Origin: Paragonimus westermani
Lineage: Eukaryota > Platyhelminthes > Trematoda > Plagiorchiida > Troglotrematidae
Length of the DNA: 64,000 bases
Direction: 5' to 3'
Assembly: GCA_008508345.1 (NCBI GenBank)
Contig: QNGE01000148.1
Coordinates: 60,485-124,484, forward strand
Shown here piece after piece: positions 23,343-36,500 of the stretch. The position numbers were made by a program, and so were the translations under genes. The notes below the pieces were generated by a model. The model worked only from the letters and a program-made list of their open reading frames with translations. It was not told the DNA's origin and ran no database searches. Each line of letters opens with the position of its first letter. Position 1 is the stretch's first letter.

Positions 23343-23682
23343 CATATCCTCTTATCAAATGAGATTTGTATTCATTTGTTAAACAGGTGAAATCTTTTGC
23401 ATAACAAGTTGAACATAAATGACATTTGATCGCAGCGTTCGCATTCAGAGAGACTTTGCAGACCTTTTCAAATCCCCGACTGCTCATCAGTAATCTAAAA
23501 TGTTGTAGGTGTAGTGAAATCAGTGATCTCCACCTGTCTCGGAAGACCTAATCGTGGGGTTATCGACTGGAGTTAACAGGACAGTTACTGTGTCTCCTCT
23601 CGAGACGGTCGGGCAACCTGATCATTGTTCACAAGCGAAAGTGGTTGAGCGTTCAGATTTGATAATTCGGTCGTGCCTATTG

Positions 23683-23920
23683 TGAAGTGAATGGCGCAGT
23701 GGTCAACACGGTTGTCTCATCCAAAGCGTGGCCGGAGTTCAAATCCCGGCCGTGGCAAGGATATGCACTACTGACGAGCTCTAATCAGAGCGGAACTCGA
23801 GTCTGGTGCTTCTTTTCGGAAGAGGCTGACTGGAAAGTCTATCTGAATTCGAAGGCTGCGATCAAATGTGGGTGATGTTCAACTTGAAAATAAGCCAAAT
23901 CCCCGAGCTTTCATCGGTTT
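23683..23920 (+). repeat. Family S SINE unit, right arm of the palindrome
   Basis: Plus-strand copy with A box at 23692-23703 and B box at 23736-23746. The body runs through GATATGCACTACTGACGAGC and the 3' tail is kept as far as CCAAATCCCCGAGCTTTCATC near 23915. About 240 bp, the full length of the family as judged from 62222-62461. Confidence 0.85.
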
Positions 23921-26900
23921 TACGTTTTTGTCGTCCACCTTGCACGAATTGTTCTGTTTTCATGAAGCACGTGAGGAATTCAAAGCATAAGCTCGTTTTG
24001 AGGTCTTATACTGGCTCACAGAAACCTCAGTGACTGAATCGAACAGTCTGTTGGTGGTGTTTTTTCGGCATGAGCCGCGAACATTTCTGATGTTTATCAA
24101 TTTCTGATGTAATTCAGTTGTTCCCAAAATCACACTTATTTGCTCTCTCGACAACGACCTACTCAACCTTTCATAGTAGGCAAATGTTACGCACAAATAA
24201 TTTCCGACGGTTGAAATTCATTGGCTGATAATGTGCACGTGTGGTTAGAGGTCGGGAAAGGTAGATACGGAATTTCACATCTACACTCCAGGACAAAGTA
24301 ATAACGATCAGTAACCTGTAGAGCTGGGGCGTCGACCGAATGGGGTAAAGAACACGTGGGCCATGTTTTTCGGCTAGGTTGTCCAAAGTTTAAGCACGAT
24401 TGTATGAGCACTCGTTATCCTGGTGTTACATGGTTGGTCACACGCCTTTTTGGACCGCAGGGTGCACGGATTAGTGTAATGCACCATAATCCGGAGGTCT
24501 GAATTCAGATCAATCGGATAACCCATTTCCAAAAACTGCCTACGATCAACAGAGCTGTAATTGTGAGTACACTTAGGATGCTACACCGAGCTTAGAAAAT
24601 GGTCTCCCAATCTAAAATTCGAGAAGCAATTGAGGTAACGGAGGGTGCTTTCGTTGCAGTCACGCACATTAATAAACGTAGTGCTCGCTGATGCCGTAAT
24701 ATTGTGCTTCCTGCTCCAAACTAACGATGACCCACCAGTTCGGTTATTGATTACAATTCCATCTACCATGTTAATTCATTACATCGACGGAACCGAGCAC
24801 TTTGTAGTTTGAACCAACACGCGGTCTACTACAGACTTCTCATGTTTCACTCTTGACGACTGTGCTTGTTATTGCCCGTTTCTGGCTGTCCCTCAATGAA
24901 TTACAGCGGATAATCGTTATTATGAAAAGTAGTTGTGAGAAATTTAAAATTATTGCATATTAGTAAACAAGCATATCACGCTCATGTGAACAAGGTGTTT
25001 GGTTATTTTCACTTGTTTTTATTTGGTGCAAATTTGATGTAGAGTAAGGTCACTCACCGGTTCAATGTAGCCTCCGATAATGAGATTTCTTATTCCTGCG
25101 ATCGACAACGATGTCCAAACAGAACAAGCACTCACCCTTAGCCACTGTTCACAAATGCATAACTCATTTATTCGTTCCACCGTATCATACTCTGTTTACG
25201 GAAGTTACTTAAGCTTGAACATGCTATCAGTAACATGACCAAAATTTATTTAGGTATTTGTCATTCTGTCACTGACGTAAAGAAGTCAACGGGCAACCAT
25301 CTTGACTAACTCTTCATGGTTGTTTTATCCATTTGCTGATAGGCCATATCTTTGGGATTAGACCTGGCGTTCAATGTGCAATTTGAGTAGCTCCGTAAGA
25401 AGTGGCACATCAAAGGCATCACTCTCAATCAACCTGTAGCTAATTTTTATCACCTCATACAAAGCAGCATTTATAAATGAAAACCGAACGTCTATTGAAA
25501 ATGTCAGTTTGATTACCAAGTTGGTTTGGATAAGATATTTAAATAAACCAAACTGTTCTGTCAGGCTGTACGTGACATACCTCCGTTCAAAATGTCCAGG
25601 TTTGGTATCAGTCGTCTAGCAAGCTAATATCGTGAACCACTGTTCTTGGATGAAGTCGGTAAGAGAAGTGCTTCAAGTTTGCTTGTTCTGGTTAAAACAC
25701 ACAATTACGGTGCTAATGAACATTTGCATTTTGGTGTTTCAAAAGAACCGTACTATCAATTGTTTGATATTAGAAAAGCAACTTCAGGCGCTTTCGATAT
25801 AGATTATCTTTCAAAACATTTTCGTTACGTTTGGATCTGTTCACATTCTTCAGTATCAGCGGTATCCTCCGAGTATAGTCCTCCATATTCATAACTACGA
25901 TACTGGAAGAGAAGTTTTTTTTAACACAACAACGTTCTTAGTTTTAAGTTCGTTGACAGCTTTAAAGCGACGAAGTTTGAGGATATTTTCAATCCTGAAG
26001 ACTGCTATGTTAGGAGGCCATAGTTTAGTTCACACACTGTCAAAGTGATTTAAAGCCAAATATTTACTTAATTGTAGAGTCCGATTCAGTCTTGGTCTGT
26101 CCAGAATTGATTAAACCTCTCAACTGCTTTCGTATAGTGTTTCTGGAATACTGCATGCCTGGTAAAGCATAAGGGATTTACTCTTCTGTTCTGCTCAGTT
26201 AGGCAGGTCAGTAATAAAATTGGAAGCAAGGTGCGTTAAATGGGTGGTGTTTTTTATATCCAGGATGTAACACATCTTTTACAGATTTCTTTCTAGACCA
26301 GATGACCTAGTTACGAGCTTAGAGATACAGTAAACATCATTGGAGCGACCTCTGTCATAAGCAAGCACCATCCAGGAATGACCTTCTCAGATCAATCCCA
26401 CGAGCTGTAAGTTGCACTGAACACCTCCCTAGTCCATACGGTGACCAATGGTCTGACGCTCACAACCTGTTCAAAGCGGTCGTCAGTCATTGACACGGAC
26501 GACCACATTTGCAGCTACCGGGCTAATTAAAGTATGTACTGTTGAGTATTATTCTTAAGAGATTTATCTTATCGAGTGGAAGGACGCTCGTGAGACCTGA
26601 AAACGTCTCCTAGCACGAAAGTTGTTGCTAATTCGACATACGAAGGGTTTGGCATTTGAGTAGAAAAGTGGGATTTCCACCTGGTCAGTTAGTTTGGAAT
26701 GGTGAGTGCTATAAGTGTAACAAACAGGTTGTATCGTTAATCCACATTACGTTGGACTTGGGGACAGTATTTGACAGCCAAACACACAAACCGATGCTTC
26801 TATGAGGGCCGGATTGAAACGGTATGCGACTGATTCGTGAACAGAAAACAATTGTTTTCTAACAGTAGGAAAAATTTACGTTGAGCAACTTGTAATTCTA

Positions 26901-27536
26901 CTGGATTACTACATATCTCGTGTAAACCAGAAATAACAAGACCAGGGTGCGTGTCAATGAAAGCGATTGTGTCCCACTGACCAATGCTAGCTAGCCAGAT
27001 GGTGGGATAGCACGAAAGTGAAACTTTTATCCCTCAGAAGAAGCTAGAGACTCCGACGGTAACATCTAGGCTGGTAAAAAGCACATTAAAAATATAATAC
27101 AACAATTAGTTCATTATAGAAGTACACGTTATTACACTCTAGGTAGAAGAAAGAAGAGGAGCAAAAGTGTAAGAGTGAACTGAGAAACAAGAAAATGCTT
27201 ATCATATAATACACCGACAAAGCTGGAGAGAAAACAAGTAGAAGGCCATCACGGTCCAGTTTCCCGAAAATGGGGACGAGTGGTTTGTTAACCTACAGCG
27301 GTTGTTGGTTGATACAGACGAAAAAATATATACCTAATAAAACTTAATTGAGCCTAACGTACTCCTCGTCTGTTCGCTGACGGTGAAGTACGAGCAGATT
27401 GATGACCTACTAATCCGAGACGGATACCGTATTCGCGGCCGCGCAAATCGCAACGCCACATAATCATGTCATCACGACTCATTTCACCTATGGTGTCTTT
27501 CCGTACCGCACGCTTCAGTTCACGTTTATACAACTG
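23921..27536. other. Intergenic stretch, mostly unrecognised
   Basis: No gene supported. The part from about 27250 to 27536 may be the 3' untranslated end of the minus-strand LINE that follows, but its 3' terminus is not clear. Confidence 0.4.
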
Positions 27537-28424
27537 TTATTCATTGAACTTTCGGACAGTCGTCCAGATGGTACATCTCCAGATCGTCGGGCTCAAGCTC
27601 AAGTCCTCTCATGATACAAAGTCGATGTTATGATGCGGAAGACTTGCATGGATAATATGCAGGTATCTCACTTTTCGGTTATCAGGATTCCGCTTATCTG
27701 CATTCAGTTGCCAGTAAACTAGCTGATTCGGAATCCGCTCTTCACTCATTCTACGAACGTGTTCCAGCCAACGAAGCTTCAATCCCGTCCGTTTGCTGAA
27801 GTATCTCAGTGCTCGGAATCATACTCGACCAGTGAATACCCAAGTTGCACCTTAGACATTTGTGGTAAAAATCTACTCGATTCACCGCTTATCCAAACCC
27901 CGATACAACAAAAGATCTGACAGGAGGCCAATCCAAATGTGGCGTTAATGATACATCAGGATTGGACGATCAGTCCCAGTATTATGCCTTCCGTTATTCG
28001 CCGATTTGTTTGTTCCGTATTACACTAATTAACTTACAGTTTGTGATTTCGCATTCTATAATACGACCAGCCGGTGACACACTGTGATTTCTTCAATACT
28101 GTTGTACATCCATAAATTCGGTGTCTCAAATCATGAATAAAAAATGCATACTGCTACCAGTACCAGGTCTTCTCCTTATTACCTGCGTGGGAGTTTTCAA
28201 TCCAAGTACGATTTCTGGGGCTTTCCGAAGTCCCTTATTCCGAGTATCACAACACTGCAAACGAAAGTGGTACAGATAATGCACATTCCACCAATACATT
28301 TCCCAGGCTTCATCGCCGTGCAGTAACGTAACACTGTTGTGCAACAGACGAGCAGCTTTGTTGTCTGACTTCAGATTGAATTTATTCCGGACAGGCATTC
28401 CAAGATGCCCGGAGGCAGCACTAG
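27537..28424 (-). pseudogene. LINE C-terminal region, interrupted
   Basis: 28248-28424 gives a KAARLLHNSVTLLHGDEAWE block ending HFRLQC. The expected next block (FYHKCLRCNLGIHWSS) appears only at 27830-27876, so about 370 bases of unmatched sequence separate them. It then runs LRWLEHVRRMSEERIPNQLV and on to VRKFNE and a stop at 27537, with one in-frame stop inside. Confidence 0.78.
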
Positions 28425-29282
28425 CGTGCTACACGAACTGTGGACTCGCGGTCCACGGATAGGTCTGTGGATAGATTGTTACCCAAGTAGCATAAATCTG
28501 CTTAGCTATCGACAGCGTCTTTATTGATGCGGATTCATGGTACGGGCACGACACCTCCACACAGAGAACGCTAAAATACAAGAAACCTGTTGACTGCATT
28601 TGGAACCAAATTACTTTTGGTACGGTCATAGCGAATGCGATAGCCAGTCGTTGAATTTCATTCTGGCTACGTTCATATGACGAATTATCACCTGGAAACA
28701 ACAACACAGTTCAATTGCGCATTCCAATTGGGGTGCCAAAACGCTGAATATCCAGGAAGCTACCGCTCTTTTGGTATTCAGCTTTGAAACCGTCCTCAGA
28801 GTTCCGCAGATCAATTGTGAATATTGGAGTCAAATATAGAGGGTTGGGGCTAGGACATAACATTGTTTCACGTCAATAGTAATGTCATAATCGCCAGAGG
28901 TCGACTCATACGACTGCATCTTCGAATTCATACCCACAAGAAACATTGTAACTAAACTGGAAACTTTTCTTGTACATGCTAACTTACCAAGCACTACACA
29001 CAACGCTCTACCCTCATGGAGTCAGACGCCTCTGTGAAATCCATAAAGTGGGCATATACTGGACGGTTACGTTCGCAGCACTTCTCCCAAATGTGTTCAA
29101 CAGCACATTATGTCAACCGTACTCCGACTCACTCGAAGTCCACACTCACGAACATAGTCTGTCACTACTTTTGTATTAAATCGGTTCGGCGGAAATCTTG
29201 CAAGCGCCTCCCCAGTGCAGGTCAGCAACCTGATTCTCCGGTAACTGTTGTGGGATTGCTTACTCTTCCTACCTATAAACAA
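28425..29282 (-). pseudogene. LINE reverse transcriptase, broken
   Basis: 29097-29282 holds the RT block corresponding to NHRGISLL..........LLNR and ends CGLRVSRSTVD. At about 29019-29048 the catalytic motif A survives as FMDFTEASDS. Near 28685-28707 the motif C region reads LLFPGDN where active enzymes have two adjacent Asp, so the site is lost. The thumb follows at 28430-28495 in another frame (CYLGNNLSTDLSVD). Stops and frameshifts separate the blocks. Confidence 0.8.
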
Positions 29283-29689
29283 TGGGACTACCAGGCCTCG
29301 AACTCTTGGGAGACTGCTTACCTTTTCTCGATGGAGTGAACCAACTGGAACAAATAACGTTCCAAAACTGGAGCGCCATTCTCCAGACGTTCCTCTGGGA
29401 ATTCATTAAAGTTGTCCGACAGCCTTCCGCATCCCTCCAAAGTCTATAGAAAAATCAGGTGAATTTTTGACATATTGTGGTAGAAGGCTATTCACGGTCT
29501 CCCAGTCAGCGGTAGCCGGCAAGCTTAGTGGACTGACAAAGTGGTCGTGCTAGATTTCTGATACTTCCTCCGGTTGAGTGCACTAGAAAACCAGAGCTCA
29601 CTTCCATCACTACGGTATTACACTGAACGGATAGACCATCAGTCGCTTTCAGTGATTCGTAGGCCCCTTGCGTTGTCCGTGGTCAGCAA

Positions 29690-30571
29690 AGCCTTGTGTG
29701 AACTCACCTTGCTTACCTCCAGCAATAGCCCATAATTCCGTAAAGCTTTTTGACGAGTTGTCGACGAACACCCCGGACAGTGGGTCTTTTAACTTAACGA
29801 TCCGGGTCCACTGTGGAAGTTGCAAACGCCAAATTATTCTCTCGCATCAAGTTGGTGATAGCTGCATTGTTGTCATGACGGTTCTGAATGCTTACTGACT
29901 CGATTTCGACTGCCATGGTCCGTTGTTTTAAGTGTTTCCATGTACCCTCGGGGGTAGTGGACACAGGTGCTCCTCTGAGATGAACGGCTGCTATACGTCT
30001 TTGAGTGCTGCTATCATTTAACAACCAGTTTCTACCGATGCCCGGATGATCCACAATAAAGAGGCCTGCAAACTTGATTAAACAGTTTGTTTGTGACAAG
30101 CCTATGATCTGTACTACATTCAACCTCGCACATCATTCGCGTATTACGCACTTCACGAATGTTACGCTCTTACACGACCATGTAATCAAGCAAACGGTGA
30201 GGGCTGCTTCATGTGTGAGTCCTCGACGGGATGTCAGTCACACCCAGCTAAAATCAGGTGTTTGTGATATTCAGCTCGTGAGTGCCACACAGGTAGGGCA
30301 GACGAACACCGTACTCGTCGGGTGAACCAAGGCATTAGGGTCCGTGGATTTACAGCCAGGCTGTGGAGTCGCGCTCGACTCAAGCGTTCAAGTCACCCAG
30401 AACAAACAGTCGATCGCTTACCGGCTGATCATAGAACCGATCCTTTTTGTCATCGATATGACACACAGTTGAAACATAAACACCAAGAACTGTAGTGGAT
30501 TTACCTCGACCAAATCGCAAGCATAGAGACATGGTTCGAGGGCAGATGCTGTGCGGTTTGCCTCTCATCAA
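29690..30571 (-). pseudogene. LINE endonuclease domain, broken
   Basis: The open frame 30380-30571 carries the block VLGVYVS.....DDKKDRFYDQ and ends LFVLGDLNA, the GDxN motif of APE endonucleases. Frame-shifted remains follow: a GTHELNITNT block, a LLDYMVV block and a TDHRLV.NKL block, the last holding the conserved Asp-His near the domain end. The piece after it (HDNNAAITNLMRENN, near 29830) matches the linker that follows the endonuclease in such LINEs. Several in-frame stops. Confidence 0.8.
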
Positions 30572-33500
30572 AGGATTGGTGCGGTCAGCTACCGTGAACT
30601 AGACACATTGTTGCCGCCACCGTCAGCCGGGTAATCTGTCCAGTAGGAAATGCGCTCAGTAAATACATCTGAGTAATTATCTTTGTATGCAAGACTCATC
30701 TCATTCGGTGGCTAAGTTTCGTGGCAATCGCTTCGGTGAAGCGTTCTTGCCATCAGGTGCTGCGCCGGTTCAGCAGTGTGGGCACATCTCATGTCCAGAT
30801 GGGCAACGGTTTACAACGACGGGCACGTCTCCGATTGACATGTGGGACCAAAGTTTAACTGACTCATTAGCTTGACCTTTGAGATAAAAGGAAATACAGT
30901 TTTCTCGAGGAATCCCACGTGGACCTACTGACTCAAAAGCCCGACCTGCGAGACAACGGGATGAAAGGTTCTCTTAGAGGACCCTACTCAGAAATTCGAC
31001 TAAAAACTCCCATGCACTTGTAATGAGAAGCTAACCTAACCCAGAGGCGCAGTGAATAGGACAACTGACGTCTCATTCCGATTACTGCTGCGTGCAGTAG
31101 ATGTATGGTGAGCTACATCATGCTTTCGAGGATTTGGGTGTTTTTTGAATGTACAGTATAATACGCCGGCGGTCATTGTCAGCCGTTGGACGATGGAAGT
31201 GCTCTTTATTTAGAGAAAACCTTTCTAAACCCATCCTTCTATATGCAGAAGACAACAGCGATGCAACTTTAAATATAGTTTCACTGTATAAACATAGATT
31301 CGTGTCTCCCTGCCCAAGTATCCTTACCCAATTAGTAGTGTGACGTACAACCCTGTGAATGTATCTGTTTTTCTTTCGACTGCCCCTCTTCGACCTATCA
31401 GACAGGGTTGAATCTAGAAGGGCCGAGGTCTTAGTCAGCGTAGTCCACCGGATCGAAACAGCGCGTAAGCCTGACCACCATGCCAAGATAGCAGAAGAGG
31501 TCAGGTCACACACACACAAATGTAATGGAACTGTTCACTTACCCTGGCGGTTTCAGACTAACGGCCATATCTTTATGTTGACAAATCAGCGATTATTATT
31601 CATGAATCGCAAAAACCTCAGCAAACTAAATGACAGAACCAGGAATATGCCACAAGCGGTAACTGCCTCAAGTATGTATGGAGCTGGGCTATAATATGCT
31701 TTCGATGAACATTGGTTGGTTTTCAGATGTTCATCCACTAAACAACGTCAAAACACTTCCTATATCTGGAGGGAAAGCAGACGCAAATACCGCCTTTGAG
31801 AAGAATTGGCTAATCGTCTACCGTTTGAAAAAAAGGGAGTCTAGACAGATGACATTCGCAAGTTGGATTAAGCTGCACTGTTTGTACGTTAGCTTTTGAA
31901 CCAAAGCCTCTAACCAACGGTGGGAAATGTTGAGAAAGAAATCATTATAACTAGCGAGCTACCGCTCTTCTAACATGTGATGTGTCAGGTGAAAGACTGA
32001 CACTATCTGTGATAAAAAAAGGAATTTGAGGCATTCGGACAATAGTGGGTTGTACATATTGTGTAAAACATGGAATAAACCCATAGTTACTGATAATGAA
32101 GAGGACCATCTACTTTTCAATGAATACCAATATGGCAGATCTGGAGAGCGGAATACCGACTTTGTTCGACAAACTTTTTGTCCATGCAATTTCATGTGAA
32201 TCACATAAACTCTGTCTCCTTCACCCTGAATATGACGCCAGTAGTTTGTCTTGTGATTCAGACTTAATTCAAGCTTTCAAGGTAACGTATATACAGAAAT
32301 AATCTGATACTTGCAGTTGTGGGGTGGATTCGAGGGTGGTAACCAGAGAGAGATGAGTCGACGAGCGTACCGAAGTGAAGTCTGTGTGTGCTGGTTTAAT
32401 ACACATCTATATGCCACAATCCGGCGGTTGGTGGTTCTGCCTATGATTACTGGAACAACAACGTGTACATAATTTATGTATCCAAAAGCGTTCTCACAGA
32501 GACAGTCGTTTTGGAGTGTGGTGACCAGCGATTGTGTGGCTTCTCTAGGGATGCCATCAGCAACCGTGTTTTCTTGTTTGTCTGTTTTGTACACACGCAT
32601 CTGTGCATGCATGTTATAGGGGGCCTAGTACGAACTCAATGCCGCTTTATTCAGGCAACTAATTACACGAAACGAATGCTGACCTTTGTCCTAGTGACTC
32701 ATCCATTATTCTGTTCTTCAAGGTCACTTAACTCGCACCTTTTCCAGTGTTGTTTAGCGCACTGGAAAATTTTACGTAGTTTTCGCCTGGACCGTTTTTG
32801 AGTACCGCCGAGTGAGCTGGAGCCCGATTCGCGTTTCTTATTTTTTCCTCAGTTGCTCCCGTCGATCCCAGACTATGTTGGAACTAATTGCTTGTCATAT
32901 CTCCAAAAAGTGTTGGAAACAAACCGTTCGGTTCCGAACCCATCGCGCGTTATTCGAAGGCACATCCTGCTGTCGTTGGGCGTGCTTTTTCCTTGGCTGA
33001 GTGGACCACGTTGAATAAAACGGGTGTAGCGCGTACCCACATTTTGAAACCTGGAGACTAAGCCGACTTTGTCTCAAACGACATACCGCTCTACTTATCA
33101 TCTCTGTGGTTGCCAGTTACTTTACCGACTTCGTCCTCTTACCACATTTGGTGTAACAATCGACAGGTTACGTTATTGATAGTATAACAACATTATGTCT
33201 ATTCGTTATTTTTATTCAACGCTAAGATTTCTATAGTTAAGTCATTCCATATCCCCTCTACAAAGGTAGATTTTTCCAAGTCCCGGAGGGCAGTTATTTC
33301 AAGAATACACCATATTTAACTCAAACAGGTTTTCGACTGTGGTATTCATTTTTTGTTGGTTAGGACGTAGGCAACTTGTACGGAAGCAAGATTCAAGGCT
33401 ATGTTTGACTTACTGACTACGGTACAATAAAGGCGTGTAGGAATTTGGATAGAAATGGGCATGATACATACACTTCGATAAATTGGCTTTATATTAAGTT

Positions 33501-36500
33501 TTTTTCAGTGGGGAGGGATAATTAAAATGTGAAATAGTGACAGAGTTTTTGCCATCCGGTGGTTAATTGGACCGAATCAACACCAGTCGCCATATGGTCG
33601 AAAGCTGGTGACCGTTGGTCCGGTTTATGGCATATTTGGCCTTCGTGCATATGACGGCAGAACAGCACAGCAATGACAGTTAACTGCTGTTAGCATCTGT
33701 CTGTCCGTAACTAGAACGAGATTGTTCCCGTTATCTTCCTAGAGGAGAAGCCTTGACAACATATACTGAGATCTTGAACCATGATTCCGACTACCATCTC
33801 AGTGGTGTACATCGTATTTTCAAAGGAATGTATCTCATTGTATTATTGTTAACTTGAAGTTGCACAGTAGTTCATGTGTTGTCAGCAACTTAGAAAAATC
33901 ACAAGCGATAGGCGTGTCTAACACAACGGATTATAGTTCATAGGTGTGTCACCCAGCAGCACACCTGTGTAAATAAACCATTTAACTCCAACTGTCTAAC
34001 TCCAAAGAGAGTACTAGGCACCCTCGTAACAGGCTTCTGGTCAAGATGTCATGGGACGTTTCTTTGGCAAACTGCAAATGAATGTACTTATCACAAGTTC
34101 AGTCGATTGGGAGAAAGCAAGAGATGATTGTTAGTTCAAATGTTATTAGCTATAACAGTATGGCTAAACAGACCTTGACCAAACAGAAGCTCTGAACAGT
34201 TTCTCCATCAGATATTTTGCAAAATGTTCGCTATTAATGGGCTAAGAGAATACCAAAAGCTGGCCGGCTTTTGTTCAGCCGTGCTTAATCTAAACCCACT
34301 CACAGTGTATCATTACGTACACATTGTCCATAAGTACATCAGACTCTGGAAGGTTTCGTTTTTTTCATTCCTGCAGGTTACTGTAGGTTTGTAAACTGTT
34401 TAGGATTAAGGACCGAAATCAAAGCTGCGGACTGTAATGTCATTATGCATACTTTTCCGGTTGCCCTGTAAGGCGTAATAGTCACAATGTTTCGAGTTCA
34501 ACAAGTTTTTTAACACAACCATTTTTGGTTGCAAGTTCGAGTGATTAACACAGGAAGCTGATATCACTAGTTTTTCACTAGAGTGGATTTGGTGAATTTC
34601 GTACTAAACAGTGGACTGAGTGAATGGCCAAGTCTACATAGAGAATATCTGATCTTCCAGCGTGACTTCTTTGTTCAGCTGATAGAGAACATACTACGTC
34701 CGACATTGCTGTCGGCTGGGTTGACTTTATCTAAAATCCGGACTCTTCACAAATGACTGTCACAGATTATCAGATCTGTCAAAATACTTATTTGTAATAG
34801 ATAACCGAATTCAGCTTCTCCAATAGCAGTCACTCCTTCAAATCTTTATTGCAGAAATTCAGGAATAAGTACAATTCGAATTTCTATTCGATATGGCTCG
34901 GGCTGTCCTGCTGTTTCCAGTTCAGAAGTGAGTTTTTTCCCTCGTCCACACCTGTATGGGTGGCAAGGTCTAGTAGCCATGCATTCTGTGAGCTTTGTAA
35001 TGTAACTCGATCTTGTTCATCAGGCTGTGGCGAAGAAGAAGAAGGAATGGAACTCAATAACTGAGAAACTGATAGATAATAACACTTCTCGGGTAAGGTT
35101 AGCATTTTTGCTTAGGTTTTAAGTCTAGCCAGGCTAACCCCTATCTCGATAAGAGTCGTGCACCAGTGTACCGAGGCAGCGTTGCCTTTTATACAGTATT
35201 GACGAATATAACATAACGACTTCTAATCGATGAGTACCCCGACACTGATAGCTCTGATCAATTTCCATATAAACTGAATGTAACATATGAAAACGAGCCT
35301 ATAAGATAATTCGGATGTTTGACAAAAATCGTGAAAATCTGACACCATTCACAGTTTCTGTATACATTGCTCAGTGATCTTAAGAAAACGCAAACTCTTT
35401 TATTGAGAAATAACAATCAACCAGGCACAACTCGCTACTGACAATGTGAGCAGGTGGATTGGTAAACGGGTTATTAACCAACATACTCAAGGCGTGCTGT
35501 TTTAGAGCTCACGAACACTGCACACCTAGACCCGGAACTCAATTCCGGTCAGGTGGGTGATGAATCTGAAGCTCAGTATTTTGTATCTGAAGCGAACAAA
35601 CAGTCTGCGGCATCAGAAATACGGTTCTGATAGATCCAGTTTTAGATGGCCAATGGCTTTAGAATCCGACTTAGGTTCAAAATCTGAATGAGCGAACAAC
35701 TACCATGCCAATATCAGCAGTTGTTTGCCGGTCGTGAATTACCGGACACTGTCTATTAATAAACGCTAGTGTACAATGTCGATGCACACCATGGCCATGT
35801 GAAATGAGTCAAGAAGATGTGGAACGCGTACAGTACGCATTGTCTGCCACCTTAATCAATCTTATGCTGATAACAGTCATTTTAAACCTGAACAAGTAAG
35901 GTTGCATGTGATCACCATCAGAACCGTGCAGATTGTTAATATCTAGGCAGAAGACTAATTGTATCCATGTGTGTATGTGTGGTTGTTACACAAGGTCTCT
36001 GTGAACAGTTAAGTTTGTGCACGAAATGTAAAAATGTACAAACGCTACTAAGCGTTTTACAGAGGATTTATGGTAGCTCTCAACCTGTGACCCTCTTCAC
36101 CATTTCTACCATCGTGGACTATTAGATGGGTCATAAGCATGATAAAATCTTCTACACAGGGATGCTGGCGATGGCGAATCATTTTTAAGTGTATCACGTA
36201 CAGCAGACAGGAACCTCAGCTGTCACAGAAGGTTTTCAAACAACCCATCCAATACACCTTCTCAGGTCATTCGTAATACTCGTTCATCCAATGTTTTTTA
36301 ACGTGCGTTTCTAAATCGTTGCTGACTTGTCTGGAACTCGGCTGCTTTCTCAGCTTATTCTCTCATTTATATTGTTCACACTACTCGTAAGTTAACTCAA
36401 CCAGTGTGATCATCCTCGCAGATCTACGCAGCAGCAAAGAACTGTCTCCTACCCGCATATACTTATGGACTCAAGATCTGACCCGTTTTTGCTGAGCAGC

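Larger units (their letters stand above)
22661..23890. mobile_element. 1.2-kb palindrome of family S SINE sequence around an assembly gap
   Basis: Bases 22661-23129 and 23422-23890 are inverted repeats (469 bases each), symmetric about 23275.5. I saw no mismatch in the parts compared, and the 62-codon open frames 22676-22864 and 23687-23875 encode the same peptide. Each arm holds a tRNA-like SINE head facing the centre and about 170 bases of shared upstream sequence. Next to the gap lie further SINE pieces in both orientations. The right arm continues into the SINE 3' tail to about 23915; the left arm does not. The gap sits at the centre, as expected where an assembler fails on a hairpin. Confidence 0.88.
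27537..30571 (-). mobile_element. Decayed non-LTR retrotransposon (LINE), endonuclease to C-terminus
   Basis: Reading the minus strand from 30571 down to the stop at 27537-27539, the parts of an APE-type LINE ORF2 appear in the right order: endonuclease, reverse transcriptase, thumb and C-terminal RW.EHVRRM block. Many stops and frame changes show it is long dead. The C-terminal block recalls RTE-like elements of flukes, but the clade is not certain. The 5' start and 3' tail of the element were not found, so this span is only the protein-supported part. Confidence 0.85.

Noticed and set aside
23058..23390. Open frames crossing the assembly gap
   Set aside because: They are made almost entirely of N and carry no coding evidence.
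31118..31694. Overlapping open frames of 133 (minus) and 111 (plus) codons
   Set aside because: Composition and lack of motifs suggest chance; not part of the minus-strand LINE as far as could be aligned.
35530..35570. Possible ancient SINE B box (GGAACTCAATTCC)
   Set aside because: Only the box-like stretch matches; no flanking family S blocks could be followed.
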